Shown here piece after piece: positions 1-11,675 of a stretch of 64,000 nt of DNA (positions within the stretch are counted from its first letter, which is position 1; each line of letters starts with the position of its first letter). The notes below the pieces were generated by a model. The model was not told the origin of the DNA, made no database searches, and saw nothing but the letters and a program-made list of their open reading frames with translations. The stretch is taken from assembly GCA_025175895.1 (NCBI GenBank), contig CM045996.1:110659179-110723178 (forward strand). Reading direction: 5' to 3'. This DNA comes from Wurfbainia villosa. Its lineage: Eukaryota; Streptophyta; Magnoliopsida; Zingiberales; Zingiberaceae. The position numbers and the translations under genes are program-made.

Positions 1-12
1 TTGGATAAGCCT

Positions 13-678
13 CTATTGATTGAATGGGTGATAGTTCATAATAGGACAAGATGGGTTCTTGGAGAAGCTCATTGATACTGAAGTGCTTGTTTTTAGTATG
101 ACTTCAATAGAAGGAAAGTGTATGGCAGCTTTAACTATCTTGAGGTTAGGAAGGTTTTGAAGTGTGGTTTTCCATGTGTTAGAGAATTGCAGAATTGGAT
201 CTAGAGAAATGTAGAAGTATAATTCTTTCCATCCCTTGCGAGAAGTGGGCATATCAGTCAAGAATTAGTACCCTTGGCGTGCCATGAAGTAAAACACACC
301 TGAGTCAGCCATTTTTAATTGGTAAAGATAGTGGAATATGTGAGGAATTTGAAGAATATTGAGATGTTGGAATACAATTATAGTTCCAACTAGAATGCAA
401 ATAGAATTAGCGGTTAGTTGGTTGATAGGAAGGTCGCAGTAGGTTAGAAAGTGGAAGAGAGGTTTTGGGACAAGGAGGCGAAGACCTCCTTCTAATTGCC
501 TTGTGAAGAGGGTGTTGGTATTAATCGGAGGTCGATGAGGGCGTTGGCTGGGAATGGTGATGATGGTGGTGAACCCCTCAAGGATGTATTTGGGCTCGTG
601 GAGGAAGAATGGATAGTTGGGGGTCAGTTGGCTGGGTGTGCTTTCGTACGAGAGAATGGTGGAAGAGGAGGAGGCCAT
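13..678 (-). pseudogene. Decayed plant gypsy-type transposon protein, N-terminal part
   Basis: One minus-strand frame runs from an ATG at 678 towards the window edge and is broken by a single TAA at 265-267. The product has a Ser-rich N-terminus, then FHFLTYCDLPINQLTANS about 75 residues in, then GVFYFMARQGY, and after the stop PTSRKGWKELYFYI. This order resembles, from memory of the family, the plant 'putative gypsy type transposon' domain found in gag-like proteins of Ty3 elements. The frame leaves the window on the left, so the full length is unknown. An overlapping plus-strand frame at 496-783 is Gly/Glu-rich and looks like its shadow. Family assignment is moderate; the stop makes it a pseudogene. 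Confidence 0.5.
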
Positions 679-835
679 GAAGAGGAGATGATGGCAAATA
701 ATTTGAAAGTGTCGAAGGAGGAGGGAGCTAGGGTTTCAAAGGAAAACAGAGTTGAAATGGTAAAGACAGTGAGTAGAAAATAAGTATGGTAAAGGTAAAA
801 AAGGAAGTTAGGGCATTTTTATTAACTCTAATATT

Positions 836-1180
836 TTCTCTTGCAAAAGTACTTCAAATTTTTTCTAAGGCATTTTTATGCCTAATACGGAGCCTGAAGG
901 TTATTTGAAGCTCTTTTTTTTTGCAGTAATTGGTAATATTTTCTAAGGCATTTTATGCCTAATATATGAGTTTAAAATGTTTCTAATACTCTTTTGCAGC
1001 TAGGGGTTATGTTTTTCTTAGGCTCTCAAGCCTAATATGAAGTGTTAAGTAATTCATAATTATGTTGCAGGGATTATGGATATTTTTTATATAGCATCTT
1101 ACGCTTAATTTAGAAGTTTTTGAGCCAAGTGATAAATGTTCTCTTGCAAAATATTGGTGGTAAAAATTAACTCAAGGCTC
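836..1180. repeat. Degenerate tandem repeat, left half (gypsy J LTR)
   Basis: Units beginning near 867, 945, 1019 and 1092 share the core AAGGCnnnTACGCCTAAT (variants) followed by an AT-rich stretch and TTGCAG, at a spacing of about 73-78 bases. The array ends in CAAGGCTC at 1173-1180, where element A is inserted. The same core resumes at 10037, so A interrupts one array. No gene is seen here. Confidence 0.6.
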
Positions 1181-3088
1181 TGAAGGGTTTTGCTTATCGA
1201 GTCCGTGAGGGGAAACTTCGCTTCCCACTTCACCTCGGTAGCTTATCCATGGTGATCCCTTCGATGTCTCCGGATTAAAAAAAATTTAACCCTAGACAAA
1301 AGGGATTGTCCAAACCACCAAGTCATTTTTGTGCTATTCGTTTAGAGAGGTCACTTAAACAAACTAGTTGTTCAAGCGACCATCCTCTATTCTACGAGTA
1401 GCCGTGGAATAGACGATGTTTGGATCGCCGGTTTTCATGTTTATGCTCGGGATCCAAGATTATTTATCCATTTACAGATTTATAACATGCTTATAATTGA
1501 AAACCAAAAACAAGAAAGAAACAAAAGAGAAAAGAGAATAGATATGCCTCTTGATCTTCTAATGTATGACCTTCCTCCTTTTGGATGTCGTGTGGGCGAC
1601 GATCTACCAAAAGTCGAAGCTCCTAGATCACAAATCTTCCTTCCTTGCTCTTCCAAAGCAAGAGAAAGAATAGAAACAAAGATTTTCTCCTCCCTAAAAC
1701 CAACCAACAAGGAGCACACAAACTCCTTGCCGCCGGCCAACTAGAAGGGGGAGAAGATGATGGAAAACAACCAAGAAACCAAGGGAAGCCCTATATCTTG
1801 TTTCCACCACCTAAGGAGAAGAGAGGAGGGGCTTTGGTCGCCAGCCAAGGGCTGGAAAAAGGCTGGAAGGGTGTTGGACGTCGGCCAATGAAGGAGGAAG
1901 ATGAAAGCAATCACCTTCCTTAATTGGTTCCGCCCTAGCTTCCAAACCCTAACCCTAATCCTATCTCAACTAGGATTCCTCTCCCTTGCCGCCCAAAAAC
2001 CCTAGCTCTCTTGATTGTAGTACTCCACGCCAACTCCCATGCCCTCCTTTTATAGAGTTAGGGATAAGTCATGAATTAATCTCCTCCATTGGTTCTAGGG
2101 ATTTAATCTCAACCGTCAGATCTAGAGATTTAATCTCAACCGTCGGATCTTAGAGATTTAATCTCTACCTATGGATCTTAGAGTTTTGTTTCTATCCATT
2201 GGATCTAAGCTTCATGAGGTGTTAATAGGCTACATTAGGGACCATGAGGAGGAGTTGGATCTTGGTCACCCATGGATCAAGCCCACATAAAGTCCGATCC
2301 ACTAATGATGATCCAATCCACTAAAGGATCATCATTGATCTACCTCACCAACCCCCATATGATAATATGGGCTCCATATATTATTTGTACATTTTCTCCC
2401 CATGTTTAAGATCTCGAATGTCCATCGATTAATTAATTTACTGACCATTAATTAATCAATATCTAACTCCTTGAGTAGTACCACTCAACCTTTTCATCAT
2501 GCCGAACCAAGTCCACCTGCAGGGTTTACATGATGAACCTTATGAGCTCCTCAAGGGGACATCATCATCCTAATATATAGGACATGATTTCCTCCTATAA
2601 TCAACGGCACACCATATAAATAATATCATCTCCCAACTTACCGAGCCTATCGATTTAATCTATAAATCTCGCCCATTGGTTAATCAAAGAGATGACTACT
2701 AAGTATATGTGCCCGTTATTATATCGGGATTAAGAGCATGTACAAAATAATATCTGAGGTCCGATTCGATTATGTAGTCAGCAATAAATCGAATCACCTC
2801 TATATCAGTCCTGCTCAATACACACAAAGTGCACTAGTGTTATTCTATGGTCAAGAAAAACCAATACCAAATCACACTACAACCATTCCGATGGTTTGTC
2901 CAAAGCCATTTCGATTGTGAGCCGATAACATGATCTCCCGTGTGACACCACACATCATGTTATCTACAATGTAAAGTATTAGACAATATTGCATAACCAT
3001 AAAAATATGCAAACAATGATCATGTGATTCTTATTTCAAAATAAAGATGTTCATACAAAAGATAGACTTTTCAGTATACATCCTAACA
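1181..3088 (-). repeat. Element A 3' LTR
   Basis: 1908-bp copy, about 28 bp shorter than its partner at 8101-10036, mainly because a segment near 2921 is missing. On the sense strand it runs from TGTTAGGATG at 3088 to CCCTTCA at 1181. A TATA box (CTATAAAAGG) lies at 2046-2055. About three copies of a 31-bp repeat built on AACCGTCGGATCT lie at 2092-2200 on the plus strand. Confidence 0.92.
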
Positions 3089-3104
3089 ATCTCCCACTTA
3101 TACT
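3089..3104 (-). other. Polypurine tract of element A
   Basis: The sense strand reads AGTATAAGTGGGAGAT directly against the 3' LTR. It is the expected plus-strand primer site, and B and C carry the same sequence. Confidence 0.85.
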
Positions 3105-3121
3105 AAAAGATTATGCTATCC

Positions 3122-6100
3122 TCAAACTGCCATACATCTGATCTCCATTCCCTCCACATGCCTATCAAAAGATCTCGCCGAAAGGGCCTTAGTGAAAGGA
3201 TCTGCCAAGTTATCCTCCGATGCAATCTTGGCCACAACAACTTCTCTCTTTACGATTTCTCGTATCAGGTGGTACTTGCACTCTATGTGTTTACTAGCCT
3301 TATGGGCTCGTGGTTCCTTCGAGTTTGCAACTGCACCATTATTATCACAATAAATTGTGATAGTTCTGGGCAAACCAGGAATCACATCCAAGTCCATCAG
3401 GAAGTTCCTGAGCCATAGAGCTTCTTTGGCCGCCTTAGAGGATGCCACATTCTCAACTTCCATGGTAGAGTCCGCCACGCATTTCTGCTTGACACTTGTC
3501 CATACAATGGCTCCACCTCCCAAAGTAAACACAAAACCTGAGGTAGACTTACTGTTATCCCTATCAGATTGGAAGTCGGAATCCGTGTAACCCACAGGGA
3601 GTAATTGGTCTGCCCAATAAACCAGCATATAATCCCTAGTCCTTCTCAGGTACTTCAATATATGCTTTATCGCAGTCCAATGTCCCTATCCTGGATTACT
3701 CTGATATCTGTTAACCATGCCCATGGTAAAGCAGATATCTGATCTCGTACAGATCATCACAAACATGAGGCTTCCTACTGCCGAAGCATAAGGAACCACC
3801 TTCATCTCCTCTATATCCTCAGATGATCTAGGACACATCTCCTTAAATAAAGGAACTCCATGCCTGAAAGGTAGAAAACCCTTCTTGGAGTTCTGCATGC
3901 TAAAACGCTCCATAATCGTGTCTATGTATGAAGCTTGGGATAAGAAAAACATCCTTTTCCTGCGATCCCTTATAACCTTGATGCTAAGGATGTGTCCTAC
4001 CTCTCCCAAGTCCTTCATATCAAACTGTTTGGACAACTATACCCTTACGTCCGATAACACCTTGATATTGTTGCCAATCAACAAAATGTCATCTACGTAT
4101 AGTACAAGAAATACCACTATGTTTTCGTCACATCTCTTGTATACACAAGACTCATCCGGACTTTGAATAAATCCATAAGACTGGATCACCTCATCAAAGT
4201 GGATGTTCCAAGACCTCGAAGCTTGTTTCAATCCATAAATGGACCGATTAAGCTTACATACAAGATGCTCTTTGCCCTTAGCAAATAATCCCTCTGGTTG
4301 CTTCATGTAGATGTTTTCCTCAAGACTTCCATTAAGGAAAGCTGTCTTGACATCCATCTTCCACACCTCATAATCCATATGAGCTGCTATGCATAAGAGA
4401 ATCCGAATAGATTTAAGCATGGCTACCGGCGAAAAGGTCTCCTCATAATCGATACCCTTTTTCTGAGTATACCCCTTCGCAACAAGCCTCGCTTTGAAGG
4501 TCTCAACCTTCCCATCTATTCCTCTCTTTCTCTTATAGATCCACTTGCATCCAATGATTTTTACACCATCGGATTGTTCTACTAGCTCCCATACCTGATT
4601 TGAATCCATAGATTCAATCTCAGCATTCATTGCACATTGCCAAGATACTGCATCTTTATCTTGGATTGCCTCGTCATATGTCCAAGGATCAGGTTCATGT
4701 TCACCAGGGACCAAATCCGAAGATTCTCCCAAGAACATGAATCTATCAGGCTGTCTCACAACCCTCCCACTACGACGAGGTATCACCTGTGTATCCTCTG
4801 TGACACGCGGTGCAGTGACATGTGGTATATCCTCTTGTACCGGTGGTACTAAAGAAGTGACTTCCCCTTTTAACTCCTCCAGAACAATTTTACTCCTGGG
4901 CTTGTGGCTCATCACATAGTCTTCCTCTAGAAATTTGACGTTCATGCTAACGATCACCCTCTGATCTCTTGGACTATAAAACAATCCACCCTTCGTTCCT
5001 CTAGGATAGCCAACGAACAAGCACACTTCTGTATGAGGTTCCAACTTACCAGCATCTGCCTTCAGAACATGTGCTGGACTCCCCCATATCCGAATATGTC
5101 TTAGACTAGGCTTTCGCCCAGTCCACAACTTTGTGGGAGTAGAAGGCACTGATTTAGATGGAACCAAGTTCAGAATGTACACCGCCGTATCTAGAGCATA
5201 TCCCCGGAACGAATCTGGCAAGTCAGAATAACTCATCATCGATCTAACCATCTCCATAAGAGTCCTATTCCTTCGCTCTGCTACACCATTCTGCTGGGGT
5301 GTGCCAGGTGCAGTCAATTGGGATTGAATCCCAGCCTCTGATAGGTAATCCCTAAACTCTCCCAAGAGGTACTCGCCACCATGATTAGATCGTAGTGTCT
5401 TGATACTTTTACCTTGACGTTTCTCCACATCAGTCTTGAATTCTTTGAACTTGTCAAAGCATTCAGACTTGCGGCGCATCAGGAAAATGTATCCATATCT
5501 TGAGTAATCGTCTATAAAAGAGACGAAATACTCAAAACCACCTCTAGCCTGGATAGACATAGGACCACACAAATCAGAATGAACCAATTCTAACACATCT
5601 TTGGCTTTATACCCCTTGGCCTTAAAAGGCCTCTTGGTCATTTTACCTTTCAAGCAAGATTCACAAGTTGGGAGATCCTCCACCACTAATGAACCTAAAG
5701 GTCCATCAGCTATCAACCTTTGAATTCTGCTTAGGTTAATGTGACCAAGCCTAAGATGCCAAAGATATGTTTGGTTCATCTTCGAAGGTTCTTTTCTCTT
5801 ATAGGAATTAGAAGATGAGTTATTAACTTTAATTTGCATCGTGGGAGGTTTTGGTTCAAGTGTGTACAAATTTCCTATCAATGCACCCGAACAGATAATG
5901 TCCCTATTCCTTCTTATAACAACTCTGTCATTAAAAGAAATAGAATATCCATCCATAAATAATTTAGAAACCAAAATTAAATTCTTTCTAAATAAGGGTA
6001 CATAAAGGCAATTCTTAAGAACCAAAAGTTTATTTTTCTCAAAAGATAAATGAACATCTCCCATTGCAACAGCCGCCACCTTCGTGGCATCGCCCAAGTA

Positions 6101-6259
6101 CATGGTAATCTCCCCCTAAGTCAGTCGTCTGGTTTCCTAGAACCCCTGTAAAGTATTGCAGACATGATCAGTGGCTCCCGTATCTACACACCAGGTGCCG
6201 GTAGATAACACTGCTTAACATGTTTCAATGACTAGACCAAAAGATATACCTTTGTTCTT
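3122..6259 (-). pseudogene. Element A protease-integrase-RT-RNase H, disrupted
   Basis: One frame from about 6230 to the TGA at 3122-3124 encodes the copia pol order. Protease has DTGATDH. The pre-integrase zinc region has HLRLGHINL and CESCLKGK. Integrase has HSDLCGP, FIDDYSRYG and a GGEYLLGEF block. Reverse transcriptase has YVDD at 4088-4099. RNase H has GYTDSDF and YCDNNGA. Stops break the frame: two in the protease region, a TAG at the Trp of VWLSK (4034-4036) and a TAG replacing a Gln after QSNPG (3683-3685). Frame is kept across the last two, so they are recent point changes. The family normally makes this as one gag-pol polyprotein in cytoplasmic particles. Confidence 0.9.
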
Positions 6260-7036
6260 GCGGTTGGGGCAGTCCTTCTTCCAGTGTCCAGTCTACTTAC
6301 AAGTGAAGCACTTGCCTTTCAACTTCTTCACTCCTCCCTGAGTACCTCCCACCGCCTTCGCCCCGGTTTGTTTCTTCTTCTTCTTGCCTTTCGCTTAAGT
6401 AGAAACCTTTTGAGGTCACCATGGCATGTGCACTGAGCACTCGACGAAATAGTCCCTCTATGCCACAGAGTTACTCGATGAAGTTACGCCCTGAATACAA
6501 CCTCTTGTTCATGTTGTAGTTCAGGCGAAACTACTCAAAACTCCTAGGTAGAGACTGGAGTATGATATCGACCTGGGTTTCCCCATCGATCTCAGCTCCT
6601 AGGACCTCCAACTCATTTAAATGAGCCATCATCTTGAGAACATGATCCCTTATGGGTGTTTCCTCGATCATAGAGGTCGTCATCATGTTTCTCATGGCTT
6701 CTTGCCTCGTAGCCCGATTCTGGTGTCCGAAAAGCTCCTTGAGATTGAGCATCATATCATAAGCAGTGGGCATGACTTGATGCTGATGTTGCATTACATT
6801 TACATAGATGCCAAAATGTAACATCGCGCCATCTCATCGGCCTTGACCCACTTCTTATAGCTCTCTCTCTCCTTTTCCCCAGGATCATCTGCAGGCTTGG
6901 GAGGGAACTCTTCGAGGATTACATATTTGTATTCCTCAGCAGTCAAGACAATGTCTAGATTCCTCTTCCAATCTATATAGTTGGGTCCAGTAAGTTTGTT
7001 CTCTTTCAGTATCACAGCAAGTGGGTTGAAAGTCAT
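6260..7036 (-). pseudogene. Element A gag with CCHC knuckle, disrupted
   Basis: The gag ATG is at 7036 (start MTFNPLAVILKENKLTGPNY), conserved in B and C; an upstream in-frame Met at 7084 has no counterpart in B. It encodes a UBN2-type capsid, with KADEMARCYILASM in the middle and AEIDGETQVDIILQSLPRSF near the end. A frameshift lies near 6815 and another follows, since the pol frame agrees again with the start frame. The knuckle at 6269-6310 reads CFTCK-stop-TGHWKKDC, with a TAG where B and C have Gln. Gag would form the particle and bind RNA. Confidence 0.85.
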
Positions 7037-8080
7037 TTTGAAAGAAAACCTTTGAATCACATAAATCAAAACATTAGATTTCAAAAAATTATTGATTCCT
7101 CAAACAATAAAATTTTAAAATCAACCAACACCTCAAAACATCAAGAATATCGTATGCCACAATAGTGTGGACGTATACGCATTCTACATTTGTAAGACGA
7201 GGTTTTACCCATTAATTTTACTATCTTGTCAACCTAACTTTTTGACAAGTAAAATTAATAGTTGGTTTCTCTTTGGCCCTACAAATAAAAGCAGTGACTC
7301 CAATGGGGAGGATACTTATATTTGTATCTAAGTGTTCACCATTACTCGGTACCAAGGTAATTATCTCGGGTTATGTGCCTTACAATGGGCAAGTACACAC
7401 GCTCCGTAATAATTTCCTATAACCATATTCAACCTTATGATCCGCAAACAAACTCATCCAATGGGGAGAAAGGCACTCAGAGTCGACGCCCAAGTTTGTT
7501 TGCATCACTTGTCAAATCGTAATGGAGGCCGTGAAAATTTAAAAAAAAATCCCTCTCCCACTTAGTAATTTGAAATTGAAGAATTTTCCTAGACTACGAC
7601 ATGCATATCAAACAAAAAGCAATAAATATGAAAAATAAAATTATTTTCCAACTATTATGGCTTTTGTCTTCAATATGTCTCCCGTCGCATCACCATCTCG
7701 TCCGCTCCTCCTACGCCATGCACAAGCCATCCGGAGATCCGAGACGAGACTAAAACCTATTTTAATTTACATCCATCGATCCTATACTCCACGAGGGAGT
7801 GTACATGAAATCTAGATCGAAAGTAAAATAAAATAAAGAGTGGGCTAAACAATTCCGTATTTAATTTATAAAAACTAAATACTAGCCTCGTCAACCCCGA
7901 GGATTCAACAAAATAAATATTTACACACATACAATCACATACACACATATGACCATAATAATCGGATCTTATGCCTGCAACCAAAGAGTTAAACTACGCA
8001 TATCCTACTATTATCCGACACATATAATAAATGAAAAAGTGCATAAAAATTAACCGAATCCTAAACACACAAAACCGAAA
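7037..8080 (-). other. Element A leader between primer site and gag
   Basis: Noncoding; short frames here (for example 7757-7984) do not match B or C. It holds the family 1 hairpin set: three spots with the sense pattern CCCCATTGG (near 7300, 7387 and 7460), plus a short inverted repeat around CCACACTATTGTGG near 7166. The hairpin with the longest arms, ending in CTTTTATTTGT, is near 7270-7325. Confidence 0.6.
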
Positions 8081-8098
8081 ACCATGGCTCTGATACCA
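8081..8098 (-). other. Primer binding site of element A (tRNA-Met)
   Basis: Sense strand TGGTATCAGAGCCATGGT, two bases from the 5' LTR. The first 13 bases complement the 3' end of plant initiator tRNA-Met. Confidence 0.9.
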
Positions 8099-8100
8099 AT

Positions 8101-10036
8101 TGAAGGGATTTGCTTAACGAGTCTGTGAGGGGAAACTTCGCTTCCCACTTCACCTCGGTAGCTTGTCCATGGCGATCCCTTCGATGTCCCCGGATTAAAA
8201 AAATTTAATCCTAGACAAAAGGGATTGCCCAAACCACCAAGTCATCATCGTGCTATTCGTTTAGAGAGGTCACTTGAACAAACTAGTTGTCCAAGCGACC
8301 ATCCTCTATTCTACGAGTAGCTGTGGAATAGACGATGTCCGGATCGCCGGTTTTCGTGTTTATGCTCAGAATCCAAGTATTATTTAGCCATTTACAGATT
8401 TATAACATGCTTATAATTGAAAACCAAAAACAAGCAAGAAACAAAAGAGAAAAGAGAATAGATATACCTCTTGATCTTCTAATGTATGACCTCCCTCCTT
8501 TTGGACGACGTGTGGGCGACGATCTACAAAAAGTCGAAGCTCCTAGATCGCAAATCTTCCTTCCTTGCTCTTCCAAAGCAAGAGGAAGAATAGAAACAAA
8601 GTTTTTCTCCTCCCTAAAACCAACCAACAAGGAGCACACAAACTCCTTGTTGCTGACCAACTAGAAGGGCGAGAAGATGATGGAAAACAACCAAGACACC
8701 AAGGGAAGCCCTATATCTTGTTTCCACCACCTAAGGAGAAGAGAGGAGGGGCTTTGGTCGCCGGCCAAGGGCTGGAAAAAGGCTGGAAGGGCTGTTGGAC
8801 GCCGGCCAATGAAGGAGGAAGATGAAAGCAATCACCTTCCTTAATTGGTGCCGCCCTAGCTTCCAAACCCTAACCCTAACCCTAATCCTATCTCAACTAG
8901 GATTCCTCTCCCTTGCCGCCCAAAAACCCTAGCTCTCTTGATTGTAGTACTCCACGCCATCTCCCATGCCCTCCTTTTATAGAGTTAGGGATAAGTCATG
9001 AATTAATCTCCTCCATTGGTTCTAGGGATTTAATCTCAACCGTCGGATCTAGAGATTTAATCTCAACCGTCGGATCTTAGAGATTTAATCTCTACCTATG
9101 GCTCTTAGAGTTTTGTTTCTATCCATTGGATCTAATCTTCATGAGGTGTTAATAGGCTGCATTAGGGACCACGAGGAGGAGTTTGATCTTGGCCACCCAT
9201 GGATCAAGCCCACATAAAGTCCCATCCACTAATGATGATCCAATCCACTAAAGGATCATCATTGATCTACCTCAACAACACCCCATATGATAATATGGGC
9301 TCGATATATTATTTGTAGATTTTCTCCCTGTGTTTAAGATCTCGAATGTCCGTCGATTAATTAATTTACTCACCATTAATTAATCAACATCTAACTCCTT
9401 GAGTAGTACCACTCAACCTTTTCATCATGCTGGACCAAGTCCACCTGCAGGGTTTACATGATGAACCTTATGAGCTCCTCAAGGGGACATCATCATCCTA
9501 ATAGGACACGGTTTCCTCCTATAATCAACGTCACACCATATAAATAATATCATCTCCCAACTTACCGAGCCTATCGATTTAATCTATAAATCTCGCCCAT
9601 TGGTAAATCAAAGAGATGACTACTAAGTATATGTGCCCGTTATTATATCGGGATTAAGAGCATGTACAAAATAATATCTGAGGTCTGATTCGATTATGTA
9701 GTCAGCAATAAATTGAATCACCTCTATGTCGGTCCTGCTCAATACACACAAAGTGCACTAGTGTTATTCTATGGTGAAGACAAACCAATACCAAATCACA
9801 CTACAACCATTCCGATGGTTTGTCCAAAGCCATCTCGGTTTTGAGCCTTTACTTATACTTTACAAGGAGCCGATAACATGATCTCCCATGTGACACCACA
9901 CACCATATTATCTACAATGTAAAGTATTAGACAATATTGCATAACCATAAATATATGCAAACAATGATCATGTGATTCTTATTTCAAAATAAATATGTTC
10001 ATACAAAAGATAGACTTTTCAGTATACATCCTAATA
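8101..10036 (-). repeat. Element A 5' LTR
   Basis: 1936-bp copy matching 1181-3088 throughout, with scattered substitutions and small indels. Sense end is at 8101 next to the primer site. It carries the promoter for the element, with TATA at 8973-8982 and the AACCGTCGGATCT repeat upstream of it. Confidence 0.92.
8973..8982 (-). promoter_or_regulatory. TATA box, element A 5' LTR
   Basis: Sense CTATAAAAGG, followed by GGGCATGGGAG and a stretch leading to AGCTAGGGTTT, a layout kept in the LTRs of A and C. Start-site position is inferred only. Confidence 0.6.
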
Positions 10037-10330
10037 GGCTCTACGCCTAATATAACAACATATGGGCTAGATAGCTATATTCTCCCACGAAGACTATAAC
10101 GCCACTTATATGGCATATGTATATGTTCTCAAGGCTCTACGCCTAATATAATAGCCTATGGGCTAGGTAGAAATATTCTCCCACAGAGACTATAACACCA
10201 CTTATATGACATGTATATGTTCTCAAGGCTCTTACGCCTCCTATAACAGCCCATGGGCTAGGTAGCTATAATCCCCCACGGGGAACTATAATGTAAGCTA
10301 TAATGGGCAGGTAAAATGCTAACATTCAAG
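10037..10330. repeat. Tandem repeat of about 95 bp, right half (gypsy J LTR)
   Basis: Units start at 10036, 10132 and 10226 with AGGCTCTACGCCTAATAT (variants), then ATGGGCTAGGTAG, TTCTCCCACG and CACTTATATGnCATGTAT. A degenerate fourth start is at 10326. They continue the array at 836-1180, split by element A. Confidence 0.75.
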
Positions 10331-11675
10331 GCTCAGTTTGTAAGATATCAAAAAATAAAATACATCTTCTTAATGAAGAAATTGACTTATAGAATTTTAC
10401 AGGTTTTTTTTGTATTTAAAACAGAATTTCTATGAGATTTCATGGGGATAAAGAAAATAGGCTTTATGAAAGCTTATTTAGAGGGAGTTAATAAGTGTTA
10501 TTAACCTAATGTTGAAATACCTAATCCTAGGGATAGCTTATAATCTTATTTCCCCGATTCTTTTCTCCGCGCATCATCGTTGTTCTCCCTTACTCAGTTT
10601 CGTCACGTGATTCTCTTCTTCGCCCGATCCCTAGCTTTTCCAATCGCTCCGACTACTGCACCGGCAGTGTTCCCTCTCGCTCGTGTGTCACCGGAGCTCT
10701 CACTCTTCGTCGTTCTTCGCTCTCGCCGTCGAGGATTGCTGCGAGCTCAAGCCACCGTCACGATTTATCTTCTTCTCCAAATCCCGATTTGCCTGATTTC
10801 TTCTTTCTTTCGATTCTGAGCTTGCCTTCGTCAGATCAAGATCTTGAGGTTATCCTTGTTTCGATCCTCTCTATAGCATTCAAATTTGGACTGCGGGATT
10901 TTCATTGCAAAGAGCATAGTGAGGATCATAGTTTCCTTATGTCAATTGCATTGTTGGTTGCTTCCTAGTCAAACCTTCACTGTGAGTAGCATCATCGACT
11001 GTCAGCAGTGTTTTCATGGTGAGCACTCGGTTGTGCTACCACATTTTCTTCCGGTCACCTTCATCGGCAGCTTAGCTCATCGGCTCGTGGATCACCTACC
11101 TTGTATTCGCAATCAATAGCTTTGTCGCTGTGAGCAGCATCGATGGTTGTGATGTGATTTTGGAAATAGGATGATGTATGGAGGAATTGGAGAGGTTCTA
11201 TTGTGATGCTTTGTATACTGTTGGGGGAGCTGTGAATCAGCCATTTGGTGGCTTATTTCTCTTCACCCAGCTGCGATCTTGGATTCTTGGTTGGTTGTGT
11301 TGTAATTATGGATTGGATTTTCCGAATGGACTGTGGATGATTGGTTTAGGACAGGTAAGTTTTGGTTTGAATATTATGAATATGAGATTATACTTATAGT
11401 AATCTTGTTGGTGGTGTTTCGGCTTGGTTGATATAGATTGAATGTTACATATATGATTTTCTACTGTGGATCAAGAAGGTCTTATCATGGATTTGAAACT
11501 AGGTAAATGCTATGAATTGTTACTTTTACTATAGATTGAGATGTTATTTAGTTAGCTTGATTAGCTAAGATTAAATTGATAGTTTGGTACTGTGATTAAG
11601 AGCTAATGGAAGAAACTATTCAGTGAGTTGATCAGGATACGAAGTTGATGTAGGATAAGGATTTGATCCTAATAT
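10331..11675 (+). other. Gypsy J 5' LTR segment, no gene
   Basis: About 1.3 kb with no convincing coding. GGGATAGCTTATAATC near 10525-10545 followed by a C/T-rich stretch from 10550 looks like the promoter and transcript start of a large LTR. The frames at 10580-10819, 10886-11119 and 11178-11399 have no recognisable domains and read as chance. The segment ends at the B target site AATAT (11671-11675) and resumes after B at 19883. Confidence 0.45.

Larger units (their letters stand above)
1181..10036 (-). mobile_element. Ty1/copia LTR retrotransposon A (family 1)
   Basis: A complete but decayed copia element of 8856 bp read on the minus strand. LTRs are at 1181-3088 and 8101-10036. The polypurine tract lies next to the 3' LTR at 3089-3104 and the primer site next to the 5' LTR at 8081-8098. 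The 5-bp target duplication GGCTC is at 1176-1180 and 10037-10041. The 5' LTR outer terminus is TA instead of TG through one substitution. Gag-pol (3122-7036) has several stops and frameshifts, so the copy is dead. The target is a tandem repeat in gypsy J. Elements B and C belong to the same family. Confidence 0.93.

Noticed and set aside
496..783. 95-residue plus-strand frame rich in Gly and Glu
   Set aside because: Overlaps a minus-strand frame with recognisable transposon-domain motifs; reads as its shadow.
8834..8900. Telomere-like AACCCTA repeats
   Set aside because: Only two or three copies of CCCTAA inside an LTR, also present in its partner; ordinary LTR text.
10580..11399. Three short plus-strand frames as a possible host gene
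   Set aside because: No domains, no splice logic, and the stretch lies inside the LTR of gypsy J that continues after element B.
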